This document shows positions 43,463 to 52,100 of a DNA stretch of 64,000 nucleotides, one piece after another. Under the pieces are notes generated by a model that worked only from the letters and a program-made list of their open reading frames with translations, searched no databases and had not been told where the DNA came from. The DNA is from TMP-86 sp039807285 (GTDB taxonomy: Bacteria; Pseudomonadota; Gammaproteobacteria; Steroidobacterales; Steroidobacteraceae). The first letter of the stretch is position 1. Each line of letters starts with the position of its first letter. The translations under genes were made by a program, and so were the position numbers. The stretch covers positions 124,001-188,000 of the forward strand of contig JBGAGK010000002.1 in the NCBI GenBank assembly GCA_044226785.1, in the 5' to 3' direction.

Positions 43463-44769
43463 ACGCAAGGGCCGGTTACCGACCGCTGGCTGACAGGCTG
43501 CGACCCACCACCATCGCCGAAGTCGCGGGACAGGTACACCTCGTGGGTGAGGCGGGCCCGTTGCGCCGGGCCATCGAGTCCGGCCGGCCGCATTCCATGA
43601 TCCTGTGGGGTCCGCCGGGGACGGGCAAGACCACGCTGGCTCGGCTGTTCGCACAGGGTGTGAATGCGCGGTTTCTCACCCTGTCGGCGGTGAATTCCGG
43701 TGTGAAGGACATCCGCGCCGTGGTGGAGCAGGCACAGGCGGAGTGCTCATCCAAAGGCACGGTGCTGTTCCTGGACGAGGTCCATCGATTCAACAAGTCC
43801 CAGCAGGATACCTTCCTGCCCTATGTCGAGGACGGCACGCTGGTGTTCATCGGTGCGACTACAGAGAACCCCTCGTTCGAGGTCAACAATGCCCTGCTGT
43901 CCCGCGCGCGGGTGTATGTGCTCAAGCGCCTGGAGTCCGGCGACCTTTCACGACTGATCGATCGTGCGCTCGCCGACGAGGAACGGGGCCTGGGCGGTGC
44001 GCACCTGCGCCTGGACGAGGACGCCCGCGAGCTGCTGATAGGCGCGGCGGATGGTGATGCCAGGCGTCTGTTGAATCTGCTGGAGACGGCTGCTGATTTC
44101 GCCGCGGCTGATGGGCGGCTTTCGCTGGAGTCCATGCGAGGTGTCATTGGCAGTACCTACCTGCGCTTCGACAAGGGCGGCGAGCAGTTCTACGACCAGA
44201 TCTCGGCGTTGCACAAGTCGGTGCGCGGCAACGATCCGGATGCGGCGCTTTACTGGCTGTGCCGGATGCTGGCCGGCGGCTGCGATCCACTGTATGTGGC
44301 ACGCCGGGTATTGCGCATGGCGAGCGAGGACATCGGTAATGCCGATCCGCGGGCACTCACGCTGGCCCTCGAAGCCTGCCAGGTGTACGAGAGGCTGGGC
44401 AGCCCGGAAGGGGAGCTGGCCATCGCACAGGCCGTGGTGTTCATGGCCGTGGCAGCCAAGAGCAATGCCGTGTACGGCGCGTTCAATGCAGCCATGGCGG
44501 ATGCGCGCGCTTCCGGGTCCCTCGAGGTGCCGCTGCATCTTCGCAATGCGCCCACCCGCCTGATGAAGGAACTCGGCTACGGGAAGGACTATCGCTACGC
44601 CCACGATGAACCGGATGCGCATGCGGCCGGTGAACGCTATTTTCCCGAAGGGCTGGCCGAAAGGCGGTATTACCATCCGGTTCCCCGTGGACTGGAGATC
44701 CGGATCGGCGAAGCGCTCGAGCAGCGTCGGGCCCGGGACCGTGAGGTGCGGGCGGGCAAGGCGGACTGA
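43459..44769 (+). CDS. rarA: Replication-associated recombination protein RarA (MgsA)
   Basis: Encodes 436 residues. Walker A GPPGTGKTTLARL near 51, Walker B GTVLFLDEVHRFNKSQQD near 98, sensor GATTENPSFEVN and the arginine finger region SRARVYVLK; the C-terminal tetramerisation part includes YRYAHDEPDAHAAGERYFPE. RarA acts at stalled forks on single-stranded DNA. It is four bases into the preceding gene and followed after 104 bp by serS, an order shared with many gammaproteobacteria. Confidence 0.96.
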   Translation: MNARAGYRPLADRLRPTTIAEVAGQVHLVGEAGPLRRAIESGRPHSMILWGPPGTGKTTLARLFAQGVNARFLTLSAVNSGVKDIRAVVEQAQAECSSKGTVLFLDEVHRFNKSQQDTFLPYVEDGTLVFIGATTENPSFEVNNALLSRARVYVLKRLESGDLSRLIDRALADEERGLGGAHLRLDEDARELLIGAADGDARRLLNLLETAADFAAADGRLSLESMRGVIGSTYLRFDKGGEQFYDQISALHKSVRGNDPDAALYWLCRMLAGGCDPLYVARRVLRMASEDIGNADPRALTLALEACQVYERLGSPEGELAIAQAVVFMAVAAKSNAVYGAFNAAMADARASGSLEVPLHLRNAPTRLMKELGYGKDYRYAHDEPDAHAAGERYFPEGLAERRYYHPVPRGLEIRIGEALEQRRARDREVRAGKAD

Positions 44770-44873
44770 ATCCGGGTCGATATTGGAGGCTGGCCACGCG
44801 ATCCAGGTTTGCATTGCCGCGTGACGTTTGGGAGCATGCGCGCCTCAATATCCACCTTTCCGAGGCCTTTTCC

Positions 44874-46151
44874 GTGCTCGATGCCAAAGCCCTGCGCGCC
44901 GACCTGCCCAGTACAGCTGCCAATCTCGCGCGGCGCGGATTCAGTCTGGATGTCGAAGCTGTCCGGCAGATCGAGGAACGTCGCAAGAGTCTGCAAGTGG
45001 AAGCCGATCGCCTTCGTGCCCTGCGCAATGCAACGGCAAAATCGGTGGGTGCCGCCAAGGGCCGCGGCGAGGATGTATCGCAACTCCTGGCGCAGGGCGA
45101 GTCTCTGGGCTCGGAACTGGTGCAGGCGGAGAAGGCCCTGGTGGAATTGCAGGCCGAGCTCAACGCGTTGCAGCTGGGCCTGCCCAATCTGCTGCACGAG
45201 TCGGTGCCGGAGGGGCGTGATGAATCGGCCAATGTCGAACTGCGTCGCTGGGGCGAGCCGCGCCGGTTCGATTTTGCGCCGCTGGACCATGTTTCAGTGG
45301 GCGAACGACTGGGGCTGGACTTTGAAAGCGCCAGCCGGATCTCCGGCGCGCGTTTCGTGGTCATGGGCGGAGTCCTTGCGAGGCTCCATCGCGCGCTGAT
45401 CCAGTTCATGCTCGACCTGCACACGCGCGAGCACGGCTATCGCGAGATGTATGTGCCATATCTCGTGAACGAGACCACGCTCACGGGCACAGGGCAGCTC
45501 CCGAAGTTCAAGCAGGACCTGTTCGCCATCGAAGGCGAGCAACATCTGTTCCTGATTCCCACCGCCGAAGTGCCGGTGACCAACCTCGTGCGCGACCGGA
45601 TCCTGGCACCCGAGGATCTGCCGTTGAAGTTCACCGCGCATACGCCGTGCTTTCGTTCCGAGGCGGGGGCGCATGGCAAGGACACGCGCGGCATGATCCG
45701 CCAGCATCAGTTCGAGAAGGTTGAACTGGTGCACATCGTCCGGCCACAGGATTCCTATGCAGCGCTGGAAGATCTCACGAGCCACGCGGAGGCCGTGCTC
45801 AAGGCGCTGGAGTTGCCGTATCGGGTCATGGCCCTGTGTGCCGGCGATGTCGGCTTTGGCAGCGCGAAGACCTATGACCTCGAAGTCTGGTTGCCCAGCC
45901 AGAACCGCTACCGCGAGATCTCCTCATGCAGCAACTGCGAAGCGTTCCAGGCGCGGCGCATGCAGGCCCGATGGCGCAACCCGCAGACCGGCAAGCCCGA
46001 ACCGGTGCACACCCTGAATGGCTCCGGTGTTGCCATCGGCCGGGCGCTGGTAGCCATCCTCGAGAATTGCCAGCAGACCGATGGGAGCGTTGCGGTGCCG
46101 GAAGTCCTCGTACCGTACATGGGCGGCGTGAAGGACCTGCGCCCTGCCTGA
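44874..46151 (+). CDS. serS: Seryl-tRNA synthetase
   Basis: Encodes 425 residues. The N-terminal coiled coil (about 1-110, RKSLQVEADRLRALRNATAKSVG) binds the long variable arm of tRNA-Ser. Class II motifs: motif 2 in CFRSEAGAHGKDTRGMIRQHQFEKVELV and motif 3 in LNGSGVAIGRALVAILEN. The start is the GTG at 44874 (VLDAKALR, equivalent to MLDPK of E. coli), preceded by GAGG at 44862; the frame is open further upstream to 44814 but that part has no family match. Its cognate tRNA-Ser lies 43 bp downstream on the same strand. Confidence 0.97.
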   Translation: MLDAKALRADLPSTAANLARRGFSLDVEAVRQIEERRKSLQVEADRLRALRNATAKSVGAAKGRGEDVSQLLAQGESLGSELVQAEKALVELQAELNALQLGLPNLLHESVPEGRDESANVELRRWGEPRRFDFAPLDHVSVGERLGLDFESASRISGARFVVMGGVLARLHRALIQFMLDLHTREHGYREMYVPYLVNETTLTGTGQLPKFKQDLFAIEGEQHLFLIPTAEVPVTNLVRDRILAPEDLPLKFTAHTPCFRSEAGAHGKDTRGMIRQHQFEKVELVHIVRPQDSYAALEDLTSHAEAVLKALELPYRVMALCAGDVGFGSAKTYDLEVWLPSQNRYREISSCSNCEAFQARRMQARWRNPQTGKPEPVHTLNGSGVAIGRALVAILENCQQTDGSVAVPEVLVPYMGGVKDLRPA

Positions 46152-46194
46152 GTCGCGCACTGGCGCTGCCGTGCCATGCGATAATGTCCACGCC

Positions 46195-46284
46195 GGAGAG
46201 GTGGCGGAGCGGTTGAACGCACCGGTCTTGAAAACCGGCATCAGAGCAATCTGATCGTGGGTTCGAATCCCACCCTCTCCGCCA
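46195..46284 (+). tRNA. tRNA-Ser (anticodon TGA)
   Basis: A 90-base class II tRNA with encoded CCA. Acceptor GGAGAGG pairs with CCTCTCC; the anticodon loop CTTGAAA carries TGA at 46229-46231; a long variable arm (ATCAGA...TCTGAT) and the T-arm GTGGGTTCGAATCCCAC follow. A GATAAT at 46180-46185 is probably the -10 box. The 3' end is part of a 31-bp sequence repeated at 46449. Confidence 0.96.
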
Positions 46285-46296
46285 AATAAAATGGGC
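46266..46296. repeat. 31-bp direct repeat, copy 1 (tRNA-Ser 3' end)
   Basis: The last 18-19 bases of tRNA-Ser (from AATCCCACC to CCA) plus AAATAAAATGGGC match 46449-46479 exactly. Duplication of a tRNA 3' end is typical of site-specific integration. Confidence 0.9.
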
Positions 46297-46323
46297 CTGT
46301 CTTTCAGGCCCATTTTATTTGGC
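46281..46323 (+). terminator. Terminator after tRNA-Ser
   Basis: A perfect 19-bp stem, from the final GCCA of the tRNA (46281-46299) to 46305-46323, with a five-base TCTTT loop. Inside it GGGCCTG/CAGGCCC is followed by ATTTTATTT, a good intrinsic terminator for serS-tRNA-Ser. Confidence 0.85.
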
Positions 46324-46448
46324 GGGGTGCGGTGTGTGGACGAACCCACTGGGTTCGACAAAATTGCGGAGCGATTTTGGACGCCGGAGCGCCAGCGACG
46401 GCGGTCCGCAGCGAAGCGAAGGACGAGCAGCCGTCCCCGGCTGCGAGC
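46324..46448. other. Hairpin-rich segment between the two tRNA-end repeats
   Basis: These 125 bases consist almost entirely of short consecutive inverted repeats: CGAACCCA-C-TGGGTTCG (46341-46357), AAAATTGC-GGA-GCGATTTT with one mismatch (46360-46378), GGAC...GTCC stems around 46379-46407 and 46420-46437, and GCAGCCG-TCCC-CGGCTGC (46428-46445). GGAGCG/AGCGA words recur in the loops. No reading frame here looks real. It could be a structured RNA, a mobile repeat element or the scar of an excised island. Confidence 0.55.
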
Positions 46449-46479
46449 AATCCCACCCTCTCCGCCAAATAAAATGGGC
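46449..46479. repeat. 31-bp direct repeat, copy 2
   Basis: Exact copy of 46266-46296, 183 bp downstream. No tRNA body precedes it. It ends inside the start of the ParD remnant. Confidence 0.9.
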
Positions 46480-46656
46480 GCGTGGATCACGGCACAGGTC
46501 GCGGCTGGTCGCTTCACCCACGACAGCGAATTGATCCGTGACCTCATCCGCCGCGAGCCGGAGTGCGCCTCGCAGGTCGAGGCACTACGCCAAGCATGGA
46601 TTGAAGGCGAGCGCAGCGGCGAACCGCAGTTGCCACAGACTGCGGCATTGCAGTGA
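46474..46656 (+). pseudogene. ParD-type antitoxin remnant, N-terminally truncated
   Basis: Encodes at most 60 residues from an ATG that lies in the second tRNA-end repeat. ITAQVAAGRFTHDSELIRDL and ASQVEALRQAWIEGERSGEP are the conserved C-terminal two thirds of ParD antitoxins (PF03693). The N-terminal beta-strand that binds DNA is missing and its place is taken by repeat sequence, and no ParE toxin gene follows. Codon use (TTG, CTA, GAA) is less GC-biased than in neighbours. It is probably the broken end of an acquired toxin-antitoxin locus. Confidence 0.72.
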
Positions 46657-46667
46657 TCCGAATACAG

Positions 46668-46685
46668 CACGAGCGCATGCTCGTG
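46668..46685. terminator. Hairpin between ParD remnant and membrane-protein gene
   Basis: Perfect 7-bp inverted repeat CACGAGC-GCAT-GCTCGTG in the convergent gap. No T-run, so termination is only likely from position. Confidence 0.4.
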
Positions 46686-46722
46686 TCACGGCAGTCGTGC
46701 GACAGGCATTGTCCGACAGACC

Positions 46723-47277
46723 TTACCGTCGCGACTCCCGGAAACCCAGCCAGGCCAGCACGACGCTGGACAATGCCGCGAGCCACAGCCCGGCACCGGC
46801 ACTCACGCGGGTAATGGCGGCCGCGCCACGATTGAATACATCGTTCGCGAGCCGCACCAGGTCGGAGACGAGGGGAGTACTGCTTCCAGGATTGGCGAAC
46901 AGGTCGCCTGGCATGCGCGCGTAAAGCAGTACCGCACTGAACAACATCAAGGCGAGCGGTGCGGACAGCACCATCGGGCCCAGGCGCTGCGACGGCAGTG
47001 AGCGGGCGAGGCAGGCCAACAGCAGGGTTGCGCAAACCAGCCCGAACACGATGGAACTGCCTGTGTGTCCCGAGTCCAGCCCCATGAGGACATGTGCGGG
47101 ATCGAGGATGGCGGCAAGCATCTCGAAGAAACGCAGGGTGTGGCGCACCGGACCGATCTGTATGACCAGTGTGTCGAGCACGAACCAGCCCATGAAAATG
47201 CCGGCCACCGCGATCAGCGCCAGCGGATTTACGCGGCGTTCGGAGGAGCCCGGCTTTGGCTTGGTGTTTTCCACCAT
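46723..47277 (-). CDS. Hypothetical membrane protein
   Basis: Encodes 184 residues with four hydrophobic helices (about 20-40, 63-90, 100-118, 150-175) and short polar ends. I do not recognise the family. Start ATG at 47277 with GTG in the next codon; it is only 30 bp from the divergent M23 peptidase start at 47308, so the two share a very short control region. The longer frame to 48255 is the antisense of the peptidase and not real. Confidence 0.6.
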   Translation of the reverse strand: MVENTKPKPGSSERRVNPLALIAVAGIFMGWFVLDTLVIQIGPVRHTLRFFEMLAAILDPAHVLMGLDSGHTGSSIVFGLVCATLLLACLARSLPSQRLGPMVLSAPLALMLFSAVLLYARMPGDLFANPGSSTPLVSDLVRLANDVFNRGAAAITRVSAGAGLWLAALSSVVLAWLGFRESRR

Positions 47278-47307
47278 GTTACATTCTGCAGCATTTCGAC
47301 CATCCTG

Positions 47308-48147
47308 ATGATATCGGGCACCGCAGTGCTGATGGTGGCCTGTGCCACGGTGGACCGGAAATTCGGCGATGAGACTTGGTACCAGAAGACACGCGCCGCT
47401 ACGGCCAAGGCAGTCGACGTGTCCACTGTGGCGACGGGCAAGGCGGTCGATGTGTCTGCCGCCGTGGCAGGCAAGGCGTACAAGCGCATGAAAAAATACT
47501 TGGCGGAGAAGGACTTGCTGGTGACATTTCATGATGCAGGTGAACATAGTGAGGACGCCGTCCTGGGCGTGTTGCGCAAGTCCGGCCTGATCGGCAGCCC
47601 TGACGGGCATGTACCCCCGGCCGCTGGCGGGAGGCCGGCGCGGCCCGCGCGGTCGGCGCCAATGCCCACCGGTTCCGTGCCGGAAAAGTATGCGGGAAGC
47701 CTGATCTGGCCCGTGGATGCCGGCATCTTCAGTTCCGAGTTTGGCCGCCGGCCCCGCGACAATCACAAGGGTATCGATATCGCGGCGGATGTGGGTGAAC
47801 CGGTGCATGCGATCGCCAACGGTGAGGTGATCTATGCCGGTGACGGTTTGCGGGGCTACGGCAACGTCGTGATCCTGCGCCACGACCGGAACATGAGCTC
47901 GCTGTATGCGCATAACAGCGAGCTGAAGGTCAAGCAGGGCGAGCAGGTGACCCAAGGCATGGTGGTGTCGCTGCTCGGCAATACCGGGCGTTCCACGGGC
48001 CCGCATGTGCATTTCGAGGTTCGCGAAGGTGACGTGGCCCTGAATCCGCGCAGTGTCCTGCCCAGGCCCACCTTTGGCCAGGTGGCGGACTCCAGGCCGG
48101 GCACCGCCGGGCCAGTTCTGACAGCACGGTTCTCCAATCCGGATTGA
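47308..48147 (+). CDS. M23 (LytM) family peptidase, probable envelope-anchored
   Basis: Encodes 279 residues. The C-terminal LytM domain (about 145-255) has the zinc ligands HKGIDIAADVG and PHVHFEV, so it should be an active endopeptidase that cuts peptidoglycan crosslinks, unlike the inactive activators NlpD/EnvC. The N-terminus is odd: 12 residues without positive charge before a cysteine (VLMVACATVD) that could be a lipoprotein site, followed by a doubled AVDVS-type repeat (residues about 31-53). The true start may be a non-ATG codon further up. Convergent with nothing; M61 gene starts 26 bp later. Confidence 0.8.
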   Translation: MISGTAVLMVACATVDRKFGDETWYQKTRAATAKAVDVSTVATGKAVDVSAAVAGKAYKRMKKYLAEKDLLVTFHDAGEHSEDAVLGVLRKSGLIGSPDGHVPPAAGGRPARPARSAPMPTGSVPEKYAGSLIWPVDAGIFSSEFGRRPRDNHKGIDIAADVGEPVHAIANGEVIYAGDGLRGYGNVVILRHDRNMSSLYAHNSELKVKQGEQVTQGMVVSLLGNTGRSTGPHVHFEVREGDVALNPRSVLPRPTFGQVADSRPGTAGPVLTARFSNPD

Positions 48148-48172
48148 CATCCACTTAGACGGAAGCAATTGC

Positions 48173-50122
48173 ATGCCCTTCACGCAGCCTTCTGCAGGTT
48201 CCGGGCTCACAGCCCGTTTCGCGCTCCTGGCCGGCATTCTGCTGGCGCCCGTCATTGCCTGTGCGGGAGTAACGGATCGCGCGAGGGGCAGTGCTCCGGA
48301 GCCGCGTGATGTCCCTTACCCCGGCATGCTGCTGGTCCATGTGGATGCGAGTGATACCGGCCAGGGCATATTCCGCGTGCACGAAACCATCCCGGTGCAG
48401 CCGGGTGAGCTGACCCTGCTTTTCCCTCAGTGGATCCCGGGAAATCACAAGCCCAGTGGCCCCATCGAATTGCTGGCGGGTCTGCGGATCAGTGCGGGTG
48501 GCACGCTACTGGCGTGGAAGCGGGATGAGTACGATGTCTATGCCTTCCGGGTGCGTGTGCCGCAAGGGTCGTCCGAAATCGAGGTGAACTTCCAGTTCCT
48601 GTCGGGCCGTGGAAAAGGTTCGGCCATCCAGATGACCGACAAGCTGCTGGATCTGAAATGGAACACCGTGTCGCTGTACCCGGCGGGTCACCATGCGCGG
48701 CAGATCATCGTACAGCCGCGCGTCACGTTCCCTGCCGGCTGGAAATTTGGTACAGCACTCGAGGAGGCTGCACGTGCGGGCGATACGGTGACCTTCAAGC
48801 CGGTCTCCTACGATACGCTGATCGATTCGCCCATCTATGCCGGCCGCAACATGAGAAGCGTGGATCTGGATCCGGGAGCGAAGCATCCGGTGACTCTGGA
48901 CATGTTCGCGGACGCGCCCGAATGCCTGGAAATCACAGCTGGGGAACTGCAGGCGCACCGCAACCTCGTGACCCAGGCCCTCAAGCTCTTCGGCTCACGC
49001 CATTATGCGCATTATCACTTCCTCTTTTCGCTGTCCGATCAGCTGAGCCGCAACGGGATCGAGCACCAGCAGTCCACCGAGGTCGGGGCCGATCGAGATT
49101 ATCTGACGAAGTGGGAGGACAGCGCGCCTGACAGGGCGTTGCTGGCCCATGAGTTCACCCATTCCTGGAATGGCAAGTTCCGCCGCCCGGCTGATCTGTG
49201 GACGCCCAACTTCAACGTGCCGATGGGAGACTCGCTCCTGTGGGTTTATGAGGGACAGACGGAGTACTGGGGCTTCGTGCTGACGGCACGGTCCGGTCTC
49301 TGGTCACCTGGGCAATTCCGCGATGCACTCGCGTCGGTCGCCGCCAGTTACGATCGCAATCGGCCCGGATTCGCGTGGCGCACACTGGAAGACACCACCA
49401 ACGATCCGACGGCGGCGCGCCGCGGAGCGTTGCCGTACCGGAGCTGGCAGATGAGCGAGGAATACTACTCGGGTGGCCAGATGATCTGGATGGCCGTCGA
49501 TGCGAAGATCCGCGCAGCGAGCGGCGGCAGACAATCGCTGGATGGCTTTGCCAGAGAGTTCTTCGGGGTGGACGATGGGAGTCTCGTCCCGCGCACGTAT
49601 ACCTTCGATGATGTGGTGAGCGCCCTGAACGGAGTCGCCAAATACGACTGGGCAAGTTTCCTGCATCGCTTCGTCGATGCGCTCGAACCGCCGTTTCTCG
49701 AGGGGCTGGAGGCATCCGGCTGGAAGCTCGTCTACACCGACGAGCCGAGTGCCCTGGAGAAGCTGTCTGACAGCAGGCCCGAATCACCGCGGTTCATCAC
49801 CAATTTCGTGTATTCAATCGGCCTTGCGCTCACCCGGGAAGGCGGGATCAACGATGTGCGCTGGAACGGACCGGCATTCAGGGCGGGCATCAGCACGGGC
49901 GGCACCCTGGTTGCCGTGAATGGCCGCGCCTACAGTCCCGAAGTCCTGAAGCACGCGATCACAGCCGCCAAGTCAAGCAAGGCGCCCATCGACCTTCTGG
50001 TCAGGTACCAGGATGACTTCAGGACAGTCCCTGTCGATTATCACGACGGGCTTCAGTATCCGCATCTGGTACGGATCGAAGGTACGAAGGATTACCTGAG
50101 CGAGGTCATCAGGCCAAAATAA
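48173..50122 (+). CDS. M61 family aminopeptidase with PDZ domain, exported
   Basis: Encodes 649 residues. Signal peptide to about residue 31 (CAGVT; the ACAG might also be a lipobox). A long N-terminal beta-sandwich domain precedes the peptidase part with HEFTHSWNGKFRRP near 325 (HExxH zinc motif) and YEGQTEYWG (third ligand glutamate region). A C-terminal PDZ domain spans about 545-640. The family cleaves N-terminal glycine or alanine; periplasmic here. Convergent with the DUF3501 gene, 12 bp apart. Confidence 0.93.
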   Translation: MPFTQPSAGSGLTARFALLAGILLAPVIACAGVTDRARGSAPEPRDVPYPGMLLVHVDASDTGQGIFRVHETIPVQPGELTLLFPQWIPGNHKPSGPIELLAGLRISAGGTLLAWKRDEYDVYAFRVRVPQGSSEIEVNFQFLSGRGKGSAIQMTDKLLDLKWNTVSLYPAGHHARQIIVQPRVTFPAGWKFGTALEEAARAGDTVTFKPVSYDTLIDSPIYAGRNMRSVDLDPGAKHPVTLDMFADAPECLEITAGELQAHRNLVTQALKLFGSRHYAHYHFLFSLSDQLSRNGIEHQQSTEVGADRDYLTKWEDSAPDRALLAHEFTHSWNGKFRRPADLWTPNFNVPMGDSLLWVYEGQTEYWGFVLTARSGLWSPGQFRDALASVAASYDRNRPGFAWRTLEDTTNDPTAARRGALPYRSWQMSEEYYSGGQMIWMAVDAKIRAASGGRQSLDGFAREFFGVDDGSLVPRTYTFDDVVSALNGVAKYDWASFLHRFVDALEPPFLEGLEASGWKLVYTDEPSALEKLSDSRPESPRFITNFVYSIGLALTREGGINDVRWNGPAFRAGISTGGTLVAVNGRAYSPEVLKHAITAAKSSKAPIDLLVRYQDDFRTVPVDYHDGLQYPHLVRIEGTKDYLSEVIRPK

Positions 50123-50134
50123 GCTCCGGCGGCA

Positions 50135-50716
50135 TCAATCCAGGTCGCAGGCCAGGGCGGTCTGGGCGGAGGACTCCAGGGTGATCTCGCTCCGGTAGGC
50201 GGGATGTTCGACGCGGAGCCTGACTGGGTCGCCACGCTTGAACGCGGCGACGCCTGCTGGGGTCAGCTCGAATCGCAGGAAATGCACCGCCGAGGTCTTC
50301 TCCTCGTTGCTTCGCTCCATGTCTTCGTCGGCGATGGCGGTGATCGGCGCCATGCTGCCGACCTGCATCGTGATGCCATGCTCGATATCATGCAGTTCGA
50401 TCAGCTTCTTCGCGCGCAGGTCGGGATCCGGATATTCGATCAGGAGCGTCGCCTTGAGATTGGCGCCGTCCGGAATCAGCGGATTGTATGCGTCGAGTTC
50501 GTCCTGGATGCCCGCGCTTTCGAAGATGCGCTCGATTCGCAGCATTTCCTGCACCTGGTACTGGATGGTCAGGCGGTCCTCGAAGAGCAGGGTCATGTGT
50601 GCGCCCAGGGGTATGCTGCGCACTTGCTTGTGTTTCAGGACACGTGCGCGGAAGGCGGGACGCTCGCGCGCATAGGCCTCCAGCGTGTACAGGTCGGCTG
50701 GATTGAGTTTCTGCAT
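50135..50716 (-). CDS. DUF3501 family protein
   Basis: Encodes 193 residues, no membrane segment or signal. LNPADLYTLEAYARERPAFR at the start, KHKQVRSIPLGAHMTLLFEDR and TIQYQVQEMLRIERIF match DUF3501. Function unknown. The family is generally found next to the Fe-S oxidoreductase and rubrerythrin genes that stand upstream here (from memory, not searched), suggesting a shared role in redox or peroxide handling. Two bases separate its start from the oxidoreductase stop. Confidence 0.88.
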   Translation of the reverse strand: MQKLNPADLYTLEAYARERPAFRARVLKHKQVRSIPLGAHMTLLFEDRLTIQYQVQEMLRIERIFESAGIQDELDAYNPLIPDGANLKATLLIEYPDPDLRAKKLIELHDIEHGITMQVGSMAPITAIADEDMERSNEEKTSAVHFLRFELTPAGVAAFKRGDPVRLRVEHPAYRSEITLESSAQTALACDLD

Positions 50717-50718
50717 GT

Positions 50719-52065
50719 TCAGATTCCGTAGGCGAGTTTCAGCAGCCCGATCGGACTTTCGGCATGGGGCTTGTCACCGAGTCCGTGCGCGATATGGCTC
50801 GCGGCCATCGGGCAGTCGCTGGCGAAATGCGCCGGAGAGATCTGTTCGACGCGGCTCTCCACGGGCTTTGCGATCTTGCGGGACAGCGCATAGGTGCGCG
50901 CCTTCACCCCATAAGTGCCATCGTGCCCCGAGCACCGTTCGATCATCTGGATTTCCGTATCCGGGATCAGCGCCAGCACGTCACGGGTCTTCGGTCCAAT
51001 GTTCTGCACGCGCTGATGGCAGGGCGCGTGATAGGCGATCCTGCCGAGCGGATTCGGGAAATCAGTCTTCAGAAGGCCGGCCTGGTGGCGCTGCCACAGG
51101 TATTCGAAGGGGTCGAAGATGTGGCGCTTGACCAGTGTCACGTCCTCGTCCCCGGGAAACATCAGCGGCAATTCCTGCTTGAACATCAGCACGCAGGAGG
51201 GGATGGTGGCGGTGATGTCCCAGCCGTCGCGGATCGCGGCCGCCAGCACCGGGATGTTCTGCTTCCTGTAGCTCTCGACGGATGCGAGGTCGCCGAGTTC
51301 GAGCTTGGGCATGCCGCAGCACACTTCGCGTTCGATCAGTTTCACGACGATGCCGTTGTGGCGAAATACCGCGGCAAGATCCTCCACCGGTTCGGGCTGG
51401 GAGAAGTTGCAGTAGCAGGTTGCAAAGACCGCCACCTTGCCGCGCGTCCGGCCGGCAGGCTGCACCTCGCCGCGTCCGTCGAGATGTTTCAGGCGCCTTC
51501 TTGCGGTGCGCGAGGTGTAGGTCGGTACACGGGCATCCGGGTGCACGCCCAGCGCTTTTTCCAGGAGTTTGCGCCCGACAGTGCTGCGGTTGACCGTGTT
51601 CACCACCTCCGCCACCACCGGGATCGTGGACAGCTTGCCGACCGCCGTGGTGGCTGAAAGAATTTTTGCACTCGTCCTGGTTTCGCCGCGCTGATGTGCC
51701 GCCGCCTTGGCGCGGAGCATCAGGTGGGGAAAGTCCACGTTCCATTCGTGCGGGGGCACATAAGGACACTTGGTCTGGTAGCACAGGTCACACAGGTAGC
51801 ACTGCTCGACCACCTTCGGGTAATCGGATTTCGCCACTCCATCGACTTCCATGGTCGAGGATTCGTCGACCAGATCGAACAGCACGGGAAAGGCCTGACA
51901 CAGGCTGACGCAGCGCCGGCAGCCGTGGCAGATGTCGAAGACGCGCTCCATTTCTGCCTCGAGCGCCGCTGGGTCGTAGAACTGCGGGTTCTTCCAGTCC
52001 AGCGGATGGCGGGTAGGCGCATCGAGACTGCCCTCGCGGGGAGGGGTGGGTTGCGTAGTGCTCAT
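50719..52065 (-). CDS. Fe-S oxidoreductase, GlpC/HdrD-like
   Basis: Encodes 448 residues. Two ferredoxin-type clusters at the N-terminus: ICHGCRRCVSLCQAFP near 46 and CYLCDLCYQTKCPYVPP near 89. Two HdrB-like cysteine-rich regions follow: FATCYCNF...REVCCGMPKLELGD, and HAPCHQRV...ERCSGHDGTYG (the second CCG motif reads CSG). Such proteins pass electrons between [4Fe-4S] clusters and a partner. The ATG at 52065 is preferred to 52095. Between rubrerythrin and DUF3501; probably cytosolic. Confidence 0.88.
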   Translation of the reverse strand: MSTTQPTPPREGSLDAPTRHPLDWKNPQFYDPAALEAEMERVFDICHGCRRCVSLCQAFPVLFDLVDESSTMEVDGVAKSDYPKVVEQCYLCDLCYQTKCPYVPPHEWNVDFPHLMLRAKAAAHQRGETRTSAKILSATTAVGKLSTIPVVAEVVNTVNRSTVGRKLLEKALGVHPDARVPTYTSRTARRRLKHLDGRGEVQPAGRTRGKVAVFATCYCNFSQPEPVEDLAAVFRHNGIVVKLIEREVCCGMPKLELGDLASVESYRKQNIPVLAAAIRDGWDITATIPSCVLMFKQELPLMFPGDEDVTLVKRHIFDPFEYLWQRHQAGLLKTDFPNPLGRIAYHAPCHQRVQNIGPKTRDVLALIPDTEIQMIERCSGHDGTYGVKARTYALSRKIAKPVESRVEQISPAHFASDCPMAASHIAHGLGDKPHAESPIGLLKLAYGI

Positions 52066-52100
52066 GGGACTGGCCTCAAGCAGGAAAACAGCCACCTGTC

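Noticed and set aside
46266..46479. Two direct repeats as a CRISPR array
   Set aside because: Only two copies, spacer of 152 bp, and one copy is a tRNA 3' end; no cas genes in the window.
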